The notes beneath the pieces were generated by a model, which saw only the letters and a program-made list of their open reading frames with translations, ran no database searches and was not told where the DNA came from. DNA of 64,000 nucleotides from assembly GCA_019120575.1 (NCBI GenBank), contig DWUU01000015.1, positions 31,844 through 95,843 on the forward strand, read 5' to 3'. Origin of the DNA: Candidatus Mediterraneibacter quadrami (GTDB taxonomy: Bacteria; Bacillota; Clostridia; Lachnospirales; Lachnospiraceae). How positions within the stretch are numbered: the stretch's first letter is position 1; each line of letters begins with the position of its first letter. Shown here piece by piece: positions 52,814-61,091 of the stretch. A program made the position numbers and the translations under genes.

Positions 52814-53317
52814 TTATTTCCCGTCTTCCAGAAGATAATAATGCAGTATGATGTCCTCATAATGTCCGTCTTTCATCAAAAAGCCGCCCGGTATCACGCC
52901 AAGCCGGACAAACCCCAGCTTCTTATATAACTGCAGCGCTGCGTGGTTTGTCCCCACAACGGCGTTAAACTGCAGGATCCGGAAACCACACTCCCGCGCC
53001 TTACAGAGCGAATCAAGGACCAGCTTTTCTCCGATCCCGTTGCCCCTGGCCTCCTTTGAAACCGCATAACTGGTATTTGAAATGTGACCGCACCGGCCAA
53101 TGTTATTGGGATGAAGAATGTAAAGCCCCAGAATTTCCCCTGTATCCGTGTTTTCCGCCACACCGGTATAGGTCTGCTCCCGGAAAAACCGAAATCCCTC
53201 TTCCGAATCCAGTATCTCCATGGAAGGAAATGCAACTCCGTCCTCGATCACCTGATTCCAGATCCTGAGGGATGCTTCCAGATCTCTCTTTTCAAATTCT
53301 CTGATACATATTTTCAT
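52814..53317 (-). CDS. GNAT family N-acetyltransferase
   Basis: A 167-residue GNAT domain with the acetyl-CoA motif SKEARGNGIGEKLVLDS (about residues 91-107) and LYKKLGFVRLGVIPGGFL near the C-terminus. The sequence is of the general phosphinothricin/RimI-like type; the substrate is unknown. The start at 53315-53317 (GGGGTGG upstream) is chosen because the longer open frame reads back through the tRNA-Trp gene and its terminator. Confidence 0.88.
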   Translation of the reverse strand: MKICIREFEKRDLEASLRIWNQVIEDGVAFPSMEILDSEEGFRFFREQTYTGVAENTDTGEILGLYILHPNNIGRCGHISNTSYAVSKEARGNGIGEKLVLDSLCKARECGFRILQFNAVVGTNHAALQLYKKLGFVRLGVIPGGFLMKDGHYEDIILHYYLLEDGK

Positions 53318-53390
53318 GATCAATTCCACCCCAAAATTTATACAACAAATCTGTTTGTGTTTTACCTTGTGTTCTGTTTCACACCGGGCA

Positions 53391-53419
53391 TGAAAAAAAC
53401 CGCCGAATTTCGGCGGTTT
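53391..53419 (-). terminator. Terminator of tRNA-Trp
   Basis: On the minus strand AAACCGCCGA / TCGGCGGTTT forms a 10-bp stem with a 3-base loop followed by TTTT. It begins 5 bp past the tRNA 3' end. Confidence 0.85.
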
Positions 53420-53423
53420 CAAG

Positions 53424-53494
53424 CAGGGGATGAGAGAATCGAACTCCCACCAAAGGTTTTGGAGACCCCTATCATACCATTTGACCAATCCCCT
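53424..53494 (-). tRNA. tRNA-Trp (anticodon CCA)
   Basis: Read on the minus strand: acceptor AGGGGAT / ATCCCCT with discriminator G, D arm GTCA-AATGGTA-TGAT, anticodon stem GGGGT / ACCTT with loop CTCCAAA (anticodon CCA), and T arm GGGAG-TTCGATT-CTCTC. CCA is not encoded. The gene has its own consensus promoter and terminator. Confidence 0.95.
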
Positions 53495-53527
53495 GTACTG
53501 TGGCCTGCTTTCGCAAGCCACTTGTAT

Positions 53528-53556
53528 AGTATACTGAGAGATACATCATTTGTCAA
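53528..53556 (-). promoter_or_regulatory. tRNA-Trp promoter
   Basis: On the minus strand consensus TTGACA (53551-53556) and TATACT (53528-53533) with a 17-base spacer, about 34 bp before the mature tRNA. Confidence 0.8.
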
Positions 53557-53619
53557 GATTTTTTCTCTCTTTTTGTCTCTTTTCGTATATAAAAATATTC
53601 CGTTTTCCTAAAATCAGAG

Positions 53620-53712
53620 TCATTCTATATTTTTTAGTATCCTTCGAATAGTTGCTTCATCTTCTTCCAGCTCATCGGCGATTTCTTCAACGGATCTGCC
53701 TTTGGCAACTCA
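53620..53712 (-). pseudogene. Remnant of a protein C-terminus (possible nuclease/transposase-family tail)
   Basis: Reading on the minus strand from about 53712 there is a short open stretch ending KGRSVEEIADELEEDEATIR and RILKNIE before a stop at 53620. It has no start codon or ribosome binding site, and an in-frame stop lies just upstream. The composition (G-S-EEIA-LEED-I) recalls the C-terminal tail of Rpn/PD-(D/E)XK-type recombination-associated nucleases common in this group. It is best seen as a decayed fragment beside the tRNA; family assignment is tentative. Confidence 0.4.
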
Positions 53713-53731
53713 TCTCCATCTGCATTTCTCC

Positions 53732-54922
53732 CTATATCAGTTTCCCGAGCCACGACTCCCCGATCGTCCCTTCCGGCATCTTCACCCCGAAGTTATCCGC
53801 CACGGTCGCGCCGATCACCGCAAATGTATCTGCTTCGGGAAGTTCCCCTCCGTCCTTCATGGACGGTGAATATGCCAGAAACGGCACTTTCTCCCGGGTA
53901 TGGTCTGTTCCCGTGTACGTCGGGTCGTTCCCGTGATCCGCCGTGATGATCAGCAGATCCTCTTCCCGCAGGAGAGGCAGCAGTTCTCCGAGCTTCACGT
54001 CAAAGCGTTCGATCTCCGCCGCATAGCCCTGCGGATTTCTCCGGTGTCCCCAGAGGGCGTCAAAATCCACCAGATTGACAAAGCACAGCCCGTGGAAATC
54101 TTTTCCGGACAGTCCGATGGTCTGCTCCATGCCATGGACAGAGCTTTTTGATTTATAAGCTTCTGTGATCCCTTCCCCGTCGAATATGTCTTTGATCTTT
54201 CCGACGGAGATCACATCATACCCCGCATCTTTCAGCGCATTGAGCGCCGTTGGTCCGAACGGTTTCAGCGCATAGTCGTGCCGGTTGCTGGTCCGCTTAA
54301 ATTCGCCTTTCTTCTTCCCCACATAGGGACGGGCGATGACCCGGCCCACGCGCCATTCATCTTTCATCGTAATCTCCCGGGCGATCTCGCAGCAGCGGTA
54401 CAGTTCATCCAGTCCGAAAGTCTCCTCATTTCCGCAGATCTGGAGCACGGAGTCCGCCGACGTATAGACGATCATGTGTCCCGTAGCGATCTCCTCTTCG
54501 CCCAGCTCTTCCAGGATTTCCGTGCCGCTGGCGCTTTTGTTTCCGATCACCTTGTGTCCGGTCCGCCGCTCCAGTTCCGCGATCAGCTCCGGCGGGAATC
54601 CGGTCTCTGTAAATGTCTTAAAGGGCTTTGTGACTTCCAGGCCCATCATCTCCCAGTGACCGGTCATGGTATCCTTGCCTTTGCTCTTCTCCCGGAGCTT
54701 CCCGTAATACCCCAGCGTCTTTTCCGCCGGCTCCACGCACTGAAGCGGGGTGAGGTTGGCCATTCCCATTTTCTGAAGATTAGGCATGTGCAATGTCTCC
54801 ACCGACTGCGCGATATGCCCCAGCGTATTCACGCCTGTATCCCCGAATTTCGGGGAATCCTCCATTGCGCCCACGCCCAGAGAATCCATGACGATCACAA
54901 ATATCCTCCTGTATTTTTCCAT
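53732..54922 (-). CDS. deoB: Phosphopentomutase
   Basis: A 396-residue alkaline-phosphatase-fold mutase with metal ligands in [12 protein letters not shown] at the N-terminus, [16 protein letters not shown], and [20 protein letters not shown] near the C-terminus. It interconverts ribose (or deoxyribose) 1- and 5-phosphates in nucleoside salvage. The transaldolase gene nearby also handles pentose-derived sugars, but the two are separated by the nuclease gene. GAGGGTGAGG precedes the ATG. Confidence 0.96.
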   Translation of the reverse strand: MEKYRRIFVIVMDSLGVGAMEDSPKFGDTGVNTLGHIAQSVETLHMPNLQKMGMANLTPLQCVEPAEKTLGYYGKLREKSKGKDTMTGHWEMMGLEVTKPFKTFTETGFPPELIAELERRTGHKVIGNKSASGTEILEELGEEEIATGHMIVYTSADSVLQICGNEETFGLDELYRCCEIAREITMKDEWRVGRVIARPYVGKKKGEFKRTSNRHDYALKPFGPTALNALKDAGYDVISVGKIKDIFDGEGITEAYKSKSSVHGMEQTIGLSGKDFHGLCFVNLVDFDALWGHRRNPQGYAAEIERFDVKLGELLPLLREEDLLIITADHGNDPTYTGTDHTREKVPFLAYSPSMKDGGELPEADTFAVIGATVADNFGVKMPEGTIGESWLGKLI

Positions 54923-54948
54923 CGATGCCTCACCCTCCCGTCTTCATA

Positions 54949-55914
54949 TTACGGATTACAGCTTCCGCACGGCTCATAGCCTTCTTCGATCAGTTCCGAC
55001 CTTGTGCCTGTAAATTCTCTCTTATTCTGCTCTTTCATATCGTTCGCACCGGAGCATTCCGGAAGATGGAACTTGTGGGAATTCACATTCAGGATATAGG
55101 TCTGCTCCTCTTCCGCCCAGCTTCCCTCCGGCTCCTCCAGCCGGTCGGTCTCATCGTATTCTGGCAGGTCTTTATCACTTTCCGCCGTATCGCTTTCCCA
55201 GTTGTCGCCGGTCGCATAATTGATTGTGATCTGCGGCTGAACGTTGTAGACATAGACATTAAAGCAGACGCCCGCGCCGTCATCTTCAACCGATTCCGCC
55301 TCCATCTGCACGCCTGAAGCGACCAGGTCCTCCCCGTCAAATATGGGCGTCACCCGGTACAGCACATGGTTGTCCGTCTCATGTACATAATCCGCGACCA
55401 TATTTTCAAAAGGCAGCATGCCTTCTGTATTCATATATCGCGTGCCCGTGATCAGGTTCTTCTCATTGGCATTCTCCCCGGTGAGCTGGAATCCGATCAG
55501 GTGGCACCGGTTATAGAGCCGGCCGCCGTCCACATTGTCATAATCCTTATTCTTCCAGCCGGTCGGTTTCACGGAACTGATATCCCCCCGCTCTTCTGTA
55601 GGCATGGTCTCCTCGCCCACGCAGGCTTCCGCCGTACCGCAGCGCCCAAGTTCGTCAAGCTCGCTGTATTCCTCAAAGGTCTCTGCAGTCAGTTCATAAT
55701 CCTCGAACTCCGGCTGGTTGTCATTGATCTCCACATAGGGGTCACCGCTGTATTCGGGCACGTCCGCCAGCGTAGCGGCGGACTGGACCTGTTGAATCTG
55801 TGTGCCGCTGTCCTCCGTCAGGAGCTGCTCCAGATCCGAACAGCCTGCTGTGCAGACAACGATTGAAAGCACACCGATCATGCATAATCCTTTTATCTTT
55901 CCGGTCTTATTCAT
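54949..55914 (-). CDS. Lipoprotein DNA/RNA non-specific endonuclease (EndA-like)
   Basis: A 321-residue protein with a lipoprotein signal peptide (hydrophobic stretch ending VCTAGC, Cys25). The nuclease domain has YNRCHLIGFQLTGENANEKNLITGTRYMN as its catalytic region (residues about 136-164); the usual D/N-R-G/S-H motif is here NRCH, with Cys at the variable position. EndA-type nucleases cut DNA at the cell surface in uptake or nutrient scavenging. A C-terminal extension ends with FHLPECSGANDMK and SRSELI-like sequence, resembling the Ada/metal-binding-type CxxC repeats attached to such nucleases. The start is set by GGGAGAGTCAGG. Confidence 0.88.
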   Translation of the reverse strand: MNKTGKIKGLCMIGVLSIVVCTAGCSDLEQLLTEDSGTQIQQVQSAATLADVPEYSGDPYVEINDNQPEFEDYELTAETFEEYSELDELGRCGTAEACVGEETMPTEERGDISSVKPTGWKNKDYDNVDGGRLYNRCHLIGFQLTGENANEKNLITGTRYMNTEGMLPFENMVADYVHETDNHVLYRVTPIFDGEDLVASGVQMEAESVEDDGAGVCFNVYVYNVQPQITINYATGDNWESDTAESDKDLPEYDETDRLEEPEGSWAEEEQTYILNVNSHKFHLPECSGANDMKEQNKREFTGTRSELIEEGYEPCGSCNP

Positions 55915-55973
55915 CCTGACTCTCCCGTTCATATAGAAATCAAATGTGGTTAGCGGCGATCCGTCTCTTCTTT

Positions 55974-56627
55974 TTATTCTCCGAATACTGCAATATAGTC
56001 TTCCCGGAATTTTTTGATCCCCGCATCTGTCAGCGGATGATGTGTCATCTGCTCGATCACCTTATACGGTACCGTTGCGATATCCGCTCCCGCAAGCGCA
56101 CAGTCTGTGATATGCATCGGATTGCGGACGCTGGCCGCGATGATCTCCGTCTCAATACCTGCAACTTCAAAGATCTGCGCGATCTCACTGATCAGATCCA
56201 CGCCCCTTACGGAAATGTCATCCAGGCGGCCCAGGAACGGTGAAACGTAGGTGGCCCCTGCTCTTGCCGCCAGAAGCGCCTGATTGGCCGTAAAGATCAG
56301 CGTTACATTGGTCTTTACGCCCTCGGCGGAAAGAACTTTCACCGCTTTAAGTCCTTCTGCGGTCATTGGGATCTTGACAACCATGTTCGGATGGATCTTT
56401 GCGATCTCACGGCCTTCCCTGATCATCCCCTCCGCATCCGTTGTCGTCGCCTTTACCTCGCCGCTGATCGGTCCATCCACGATCGATGCGATCTCCGCGA
56501 TCACTTCTTCAAACACGCGGCCCTCTTTCGCGATCAGAGACGGGTTTGTTGTCACGCCGCAGATCACACCCATGTCATTTGCTTTCCTGATATCCTCTAC
56601 ATTTGCCGTGTCAATAAAAAATCTCAT
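55974..56627 (-). CDS. Transaldolase / fructose-6-phosphate aldolase-like protein
   Basis: A 217-residue small transaldolase (TalC/FSA subfamily) with [14 protein letters not shown] near the N-terminus and Schiff-base Lys85 in MVVKIPMT. Members act as transaldolases in the pentose phosphate pathway or as fructose-6-phosphate aldolases; subfamily proteins of this length in Clostridia are usually transaldolases. GAGGTGAAAGAGT precedes the ATG. It appears to be transcribed alone. Confidence 0.92.
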   Translation of the reverse strand: MRFFIDTANVEDIRKANDMGVICGVTTNPSLIAKEGRVFEEVIAEIASIVDGPISGEVKATTTDAEGMIREGREIAKIHPNMVVKIPMTAEGLKAVKVLSAEGVKTNVTLIFTANQALLAARAGATYVSPFLGRLDDISVRGVDLISEIAQIFEVAGIETEIIAASVRNPMHITDCALAGADIATVPYKVIEQMTHHPLTDAGIKKFREDYIAVFGE

Positions 56628-56708
56628 ACTCTTTCACCTCATTTGATTATTTTTAATACTAAAAACATTTTATCATCTTTTCCCCGGACAGGCGACTGAT
56701 TTTTTCAT

Positions 56709-56740
56709 CAAAAAAGGACAGACCTGACAGCCTGTCCTTT
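56709..56740 (-). terminator. Terminator of the unknown secreted-protein gene
   Basis: AAAGGACAG (56740-56732 on the minus strand) pairs with CTGTCCTTT (56721-56713), followed by TTTT. The left arm overlaps the stop codon region. Confidence 0.75.
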
Positions 56741-57431
56741 ATCCGTCCTCTTCCCCGCCGTCCACGCTCTCGATCAGCAGCGAATCCAGTTTCTCCATAT
56801 CTTCTTCGTTTATGGAAAAATTCCGCACGCCCTCCTTTGTCACCCGGACGCCGATATCCCGGGCGGCCCCGTAGAGCATCCCAGAATCCACCCGTTCTTT
56901 CAGCACTTCATAATAGATCTCATAGACCTGTTTCTGCATCTCTTCTTCTGTGGGCATCTGAGCCCCTGCCGTCACGCGGTCCGTCACTTCTTCGGCGTAT
57001 TCCTGCGCCCGGCTCTGAAAAGCTTCGTATGTATCGGTGAAAAGTGTGATGGACTTGACCGTCACCGGCACGATGTACGTCCCGTCTTCCTGCCGGTTCG
57101 GCTCCCCCGCCGTATAGCTTACTTTTTTCGCGATCTCTCCGAAAAGTGCCCGGTACCGGGGCAGCATTTCCTCCGGCATATCCGAACGCCTGAATCCCTC
57201 CATCGTAAGATCCAGATTCTCGTCAAAGATCCGGGCCGCCTCTTCTTCCGGGCTCCCTGTGATCTCCACATACAGATCCGTCTCGTTCCTGTAGGACGCA
57301 TCCAGCACCGCCCGGACATAATCCGAAGCGTCAAACCGTCCGATATACCGGTAAATGCCGATACAGCCGCAGATAACAAGAACTGCCGCAGATATTGCCG
57401 TGATAAGAATGGTTTTCTTCTTTTTTGTCAT
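56739..57431 (-). CDS. Secreted or membrane-anchored protein of unknown function
   Basis: A 230-residue protein with a basic N-terminus and one hydrophobic helix (about 7-29, ending VICGC), followed by a mostly helical, acidic extracytoplasmic domain. It resembles uncharacterised lipoprotein-like proteins of Clostridia, with a pattern of YEAFQSRAQEYAEEV helices, but I cannot name a domain. GGAGCGGGACA precedes the ATG. A 10-bp inverted repeat (57441-57450 and 57481-57490) lies upstream and overlaps the ribosome binding site. Confidence 0.7.
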   Translation of the reverse strand: MTKKKKTILITAISAAVLVICGCIGIYRYIGRFDASDYVRAVLDASYRNETDLYVEITGSPEEEAARIFDENLDLTMEGFRRSDMPEEMLPRYRALFGEIAKKVSYTAGEPNRQEDGTYIVPVTVKSITLFTDTYEAFQSRAQEYAEEVTDRVTAGAQMPTEEEMQKQVYEIYYEVLKERVDSGMLYGAARDIGVRVTKEGVRNFSINEEDMEKLDSLLIESVDGGEEDG

Positions 57432-57526
57432 TGTCCCGCTCCTTTTTCGTAAATTTGCCCCAGTATATCACTGCCGGCCCACGAAAAAGGACGAACTCTG
57501 TCAGTTAAAAAAAGAATTTACCACCA

Positions 57527-58510
57527 CTATACAACCGCCCAGGGATCTTCTTTCCCCTCTTCCCTGTAAATACAGCTCAGCATGGAGTGTTTCACCATGT
57601 CGCTCACCGCCTGGTCCGTATAGAACGCCATATGGGGCGTCACGGTCACATTCGGGAAGCCGCGCAGGATGTAAAGATCCCGCTTGCTGAGAATGTCGGA
57701 TTTGCGGTCATAATAATACATGCCGAACTCGTCTTCGATCACATCCAGCCCGGCCGCCCCCACTTTACCGGACTCCAGAGCGTCGATCAACGCTTTCGTA
57801 TCGATCAGGCCGCCCCGCGCCGTATTGATGATCACCACGCCGTCCTTCATCCGGCTGAAAGCTTCGGCATCGATCAGATGAAAGTTGTCGTCAAGAAGGG
57901 GCATATGAAGAGTGATCAGGTCGCACTCCCTGTAAATGGTCTCAAGATCCGCATACTGCGCATGCGCCTTCACTTCATCGCTTTCATATTTGTCACAGGC
58001 ATAGATCCTGCAGCCAAATCCGGTCAGGTCCCGGATCACCGAGCGGCCGATCCGCCCCGTCCCGAGCACGCCCACCGTCAGGTCCGGCATCTCCCGGCCC
58101 TGGATGCCCGGCAGGGAGAAGTCGTTGATCTCCTCCCGCTGCATGATCCGCTTCATCTTCCGGATGGACATCAGCATCAGCATAACCGTATAGTCCGCCA
58201 CACATTCCGGTGAATAGGACACATTGCTTACATGCATGCCAAGCCGCCCGGCCGCCGCGATATCCACATGGTCGTATCCGATGGTCCGGGTGGAGATCAT
58301 TTTCACGCCAAGGTCATGGAACTTCTGCATCAGTTTCCCGTCGATCTTCGTCGTGATAATGCTCAGGTACTCGTACCCTTCCGCCAGATACGCGTTCTCC
58401 ATGGTCGGATCCTCTGTCGTATACCCAAGTTCCACCCCGAACTGTTCTGCAAATTTCTGAAAATATTCCGCCTCGTCAAATTCTCTGTAGCTGTATGCAA
58501 AAATCTTCAT
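57527..58510 (-). CDS. D-2-hydroxyacid dehydrogenase (D-lactate dehydrogenase type)
   Basis: A 327-residue NAD-dependent enzyme of the D-isomer-specific family: GTGRIGRSVI for the nucleotide fold, NTARGGLID with the substrate arginine, and VTPHMAFYTDQA with the catalytic histidine. The sequence is close to D-lactate dehydrogenase/VanH-like members (YEYLSIITTKIDGK near the N-terminus). It would regenerate NAD by reducing pyruvate or a related 2-oxoacid in fermentation. The ATG at 58508-58510 is preceded by GAGGCGG; a TTG one codon upstream is possible. Confidence 0.9.
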   Translation of the reverse strand: MKIFAYSYREFDEAEYFQKFAEQFGVELGYTTEDPTMENAYLAEGYEYLSIITTKIDGKLMQKFHDLGVKMISTRTIGYDHVDIAAAGRLGMHVSNVSYSPECVADYTVMLMLMSIRKMKRIMQREEINDFSLPGIQGREMPDLTVGVLGTGRIGRSVIRDLTGFGCRIYACDKYESDEVKAHAQYADLETIYRECDLITLHMPLLDDNFHLIDAEAFSRMKDGVVIINTARGGLIDTKALIDALESGKVGAAGLDVIEDEFGMYYYDRKSDILSKRDLYILRGFPNVTVTPHMAFYTDQAVSDMVKHSMLSCIYREEGKEDPWAVV

Positions 58511-58533
58511 CAATCATCCGCCTCATTTCTGTC

Positions 58534-59325
58534 TTATATCAGTCCGTAATGCTCCAGCGCACGGGCGATCCCGTCCTGCTCCACTTCCGCGGTCACATAC
58601 TCGGCATGAGGATCCAGCACCGGATCATGGCATCCCATGGCCACCGCATGATCGGCAAATTCAAACATCGCCAGGTCGTTGCTGCTGTCCCCGAACACAT
58701 AGGCCTGATCCATCGCAAACCCGAACCGGTCCAGAATGAACCGGCAGGCCGTTGCCTTGGAATATCCTTTCTGGATGATCTCCCACGCCCCGTCGCCCCG
58801 GTCCATGGCCTCCATGTCCTCATCAACAAAATCCAGGAACCGCTGCATGCGGCTCTGTTCATCCGCAAACACGAACAGTTTGTCGTAGACAAAACCTCCG
58901 CTCTCAAGAGTATGCTCTATCCCCATCCTGCGGGTTTTAAAATGCTCCCGCATCATCTCCAGCACTTTAAAACGGCCCGGTTTCTCCGGGAAATAAATAT
59001 CCTCCTGTCCTTCCGCGACCGCGCCGATCCCACAGGCTTTTGCCATGGCGATCAGTTCGCGTCCCCGCTCCCGGGGAAGAGAGCTTGTGAACAGTTCCTC
59101 CCCGTGGCAGTAGATGCCCGTCCCGCATCCGCAGAGGAATCCGTCAAAGGGATAGCTCCGGATCTCATCGGGCACGCTGCACTTCGTCCGCCCGGTATTG
59201 ATAAAAAGCATATGCCCCCGCCGCCGCGCCTCATGGAGAGCCTGCACCGCGCTCTCCGGAATCTTCCCCGTCTTCTCGCTTAACAGGGTGCCGTCTATGT
59301 CAAAGAATAATACTGACTTTTTCAT
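58534..59325 (-). CDS. Cof-type HAD phosphatase
   Basis: A 263-residue HAD hydrolase of subfamily IIB: motif I FFDIDGTLLS (Asp9, Asp11), motif II in FINTGRTKC, and motif IV GDSSNDLAMFEFADHAVAMG near the C-terminus. Such enzymes dephosphorylate small sugar or nucleotide phosphates; specificity is unknown. The start at 59323-59325 has GGAGACAGGT upstream. The gene is followed closely by the D-hydroxyacid dehydrogenase (23-bp gap), so the two are likely co-transcribed. Confidence 0.9.
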   Translation of the reverse strand: MKKSVLFFDIDGTLLSEKTGKIPESAVQALHEARRRGHMLFINTGRTKCSVPDEIRSYPFDGFLCGCGTGIYCHGEELFTSSLPRERGRELIAMAKACGIGAVAEGQEDIYFPEKPGRFKVLEMMREHFKTRRMGIEHTLESGGFVYDKLFVFADEQSRMQRFLDFVDEDMEAMDRGDGAWEIIQKGYSKATACRFILDRFGFAMDQAYVFGDSSNDLAMFEFADHAVAMGCHDPVLDPHAEYVTAEVEQDGIARALEHYGLI

Positions 59326-59358
59326 ACCTGTCTCCATTCATTTTCCCGACAATAAAAG

Positions 59359-59430
59359 ATATCCCGCCTCCAGGTTATTCTACTCGAAAGTTAGTATCTT
59401 ATGAGTAGAATAATTCTTTCAGCGGGATAT
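59359..59430 (-). terminator. Bipartite long hairpin downstream of the BMC operon
   Basis: ATATCCCGC (59359-59367) pairs with GCGGGATAT (59422-59430), and inside it TTATTCTACTC (59375-59385) pairs with GAGTAGAATAA (59403-59413) around a 17-base loop. On the minus strand the base of the stem is followed by CTTTTATTG. It separates the shell-protein operon from the HAD phosphatase gene and probably terminates the former. Confidence 0.65.
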
Positions 59431-59461
59431 GCCAGGGTCATATCCTGTTTTTTCATTCCGC

Positions 59462-59749
59462 TTATTTCTTTCTGCGGCTGATGAACATCTCCACGATCTC
59501 GTTCATCTCCTGAGACGGATTCGAAATCACCGCCGTCTCGACCACTTCGCACGGCGGATCTTCCTTCACGCTGTCCACCGCGGCCTTTACCGCCGCCACG
59601 TCGCCGCCGACGAATACGAGGGCATGTCCGCCGCACTTTGTATCCTGTGTCACATATTCCACTTCAGAAGTTTTTAGCATCCGGTCTGTCACAAGAATCG
59701 CATTTGCCTCTCCGAGAACTTCCACCAGTCCATAAGCTCCATATGTCAT
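59462..59749 (-). CDS. Bacterial microcompartment shell protein (BMC-H type), second
   Basis: A 95-residue single-BMC-domain protein: GAYGLVEVLGEANAILVTDRML, CGGHALVFVGGDVAAVKAAVDSV, ending with a short charged tail (RRKK). Such proteins form hexameric tiles of microcompartment shells (PduA/EutM family). The conserved lysine of the hexamer edge is replaced or shifted in this sequence (LKTSEVE). It is the second gene of a two-gene operon, 44 bp after the other shell gene. No encapsulated enzyme is encoded nearby. Confidence 0.88.
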   Translation of the reverse strand: MTYGAYGLVEVLGEANAILVTDRMLKTSEVEYVTQDTKCGGHALVFVGGDVAAVKAAVDSVKEDPPCEVVETAVISNPSQEMNEIVEMFISRRKK

Positions 59750-59793
59750 ATCTCTTTACCTGTCCTTTCCTGCGTCTTTCTGAACGTTTCCTG

Positions 59794-60093
59794 TTATTTC
59801 GAGATCGTCATCGCGATCGCTGTCTCCGCATCCTCTGACGGCGCGGCGATGATCGTATGGGAAACGACTTTTGAGCGTCCTTTTGCCGCGTCAAGGGCTG
59901 CCTCCATGGCCGCCTTCACATCGGAAACGCTTCCCCGCATCTTCACACAGGCGCCTGATTTCAGACGGTTCCTCTCAACGCCCTGGATCTTCACATCCGC
60001 CGCTTTCGCTGCCGCGTCAAGCGCCACAAAGCAGATGCACTCGCTTTCCAGTTCAAATACCCCGATCGCCATTCCTGTATAATCCTGTGCCAT
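59794..60093 (-). CDS. Bacterial microcompartment shell protein (BMC-H type), first
   Basis: A 99-residue BMC-domain protein: MAIGVFELESECICFVALDAAAKAADV, then SVSDVKAAMEAALDAAK and SHTIIAAPSEDAETAI. It is shorter and more divergent than the typical PduA/EutM hexamer tile and carries neighbouring cysteines (Cys21, Cys22 region) absent from most shells. It starts the two-gene operon and has its own promoter. Association with a remote metabolosome locus is likely. Confidence 0.85.
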   Translation of the reverse strand: MAQDYTGMAIGVFELESECICFVALDAAAKAADVKIQGVERNRLKSGACVKMRGSVSDVKAAMEAALDAAKGRSKVVSHTIIAAPSEDAETAIAMTISK

Positions 60094-60158
60094 AACTTCC
60101 TCCTAAGCTTTTTTCGCCCGGCGGTCCTTATGCACCGCCCGTTTACTCACTTTTATCT

Positions 60159-60187
60159 ATAATACCAGAATTTTCTGTATATTTCAA
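60159..60187 (-). promoter_or_regulatory. Promoter of the BMC shell operon with symmetrical spacer
   Basis: On the minus strand TTGAAA (60182-60187) and TATTAT (60159-60164) are separated by 17 bases. The spacer contains the inverted repeat CAGAA-TT-TTCTG (60166-60177), suited to repressor binding. A further hairpin GGCGGT / ACCGCC (60120-60139) lies in the leader. Confidence 0.6.
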
Positions 60188-60257
60188 CGTCGCCGGCAGT
60201 AATTTTGCACCTGTCCGGAACATATATTTTTATGACGATCTGTACAGGAACCTATCT

Positions 60258-61091
60258 ATGAAACGATCTGATCTGACAAAGATGTGCCGCCCCGCCGGCC
60301 GCCTTCTCCTCCTCGCCCTGGCCTGGGCGCTGGGGACCGGCGCCGCCTTCCTGAAAGAACATTTTGCAGAAAAGGAGTCCGCACCGTCCGCCGCTTCTGC
60401 CTCCGCCTCCGCCGGGGCCGGCTGGGGCCTGAAGTTCCACAAAGACGGCCAGCGTCCGGACGGCAATTCATCGATGGAGGAACTGGCCGCATACGACGCA
60501 TTTTATGCCCGGGACACTGAAGAAAAGGTCCTCTACCTCACCTTTGACTGCGGCTATGAAAACGGCAATACAGAACCGATCCTTGACGCATTAAAAAAAC
60601 ACGGCGCGCCGGCCGCGTTTTTCGTCGTCGGAACCTATATTGAATCCGAACCGGAACTGGTCCGCCGGATGACGGACGAGGGACACATCGTCGGAAACCA
60701 TACCTGGCACCATCCGGATCTGACTCAGCTGGACATGGAATCACTTGAACAAGAACTGACGGATGTGGAATACGCCTACCGTGAGGCGACCGGCCGGGAT
60801 ATGCCGAAATATCTCCGCCCGCCCCAGGGCCGCTACAGCAGCGACAGCCTGCAGCGGACGAAGGACCTGGGCTACAGGACTATTTTCTGGAGCCTGGCCT
60901 ACGAGGACTGGAACCAGGATGCCCAGCCCGCCCGGGAGGACGCCATTGACATCCTGACGAGACGAGTCCACCCCGGCGCCATCGTCCTGCTCCACAACAC
61001 CTCCTCCACCAACGCTGCTGTGCTGGATGAACTGCTGACCCGGTGGGAAGAGATGGGCTATGATTTCCGTCCGCTGACCGAGCTTCAATAA
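60258..61091 (+). CDS. Polysaccharide deacetylase, PdaA-like
   Basis: A 277-residue protein: a membrane anchor (about residues 13-32), an Ala/Ser-rich linker, and a NodB deacetylase domain with LTFDCGYENGNT (metal Asp), HTWHHPDL (His pair) and RPPQGRYSSD (catalytic region). The DCG variant and overall sequence resemble PdaA, which helps make muramic delta-lactam in spore cortex; this suits the sporulation genes in the window. It meets the convergent phosphatase gene end to end. Confidence 0.88.
   Translation: MKRSDLTKMCRPAGRLLLLALAWALGTGAAFLKEHFAEKESAPSAASASASAGAGWGLKFHKDGQRPDGNSSMEELAAYDAFYARDTEEKVLYLTFDCGYENGNTEPILDALKKHGAPAAFFVVGTYIESEPELVRRMTDEGHIVGNHTWHHPDLTQLDMESLEQELTDVEYAYREATGRDMPKYLRPPQGRYSSDSLQRTKDLGYRTIFWSLAYEDWNQDAQPAREDAIDILTRRVHPGAIVLLHNTSSTNAAVLDELLTRWEEMGYDFRPLTELQ

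Noticed and set aside
53318..53521. 68-residue N-terminal extension of the GNAT protein
   Set aside because: This stretch reads through the tRNA-Trp gene and its terminator on the same strand.
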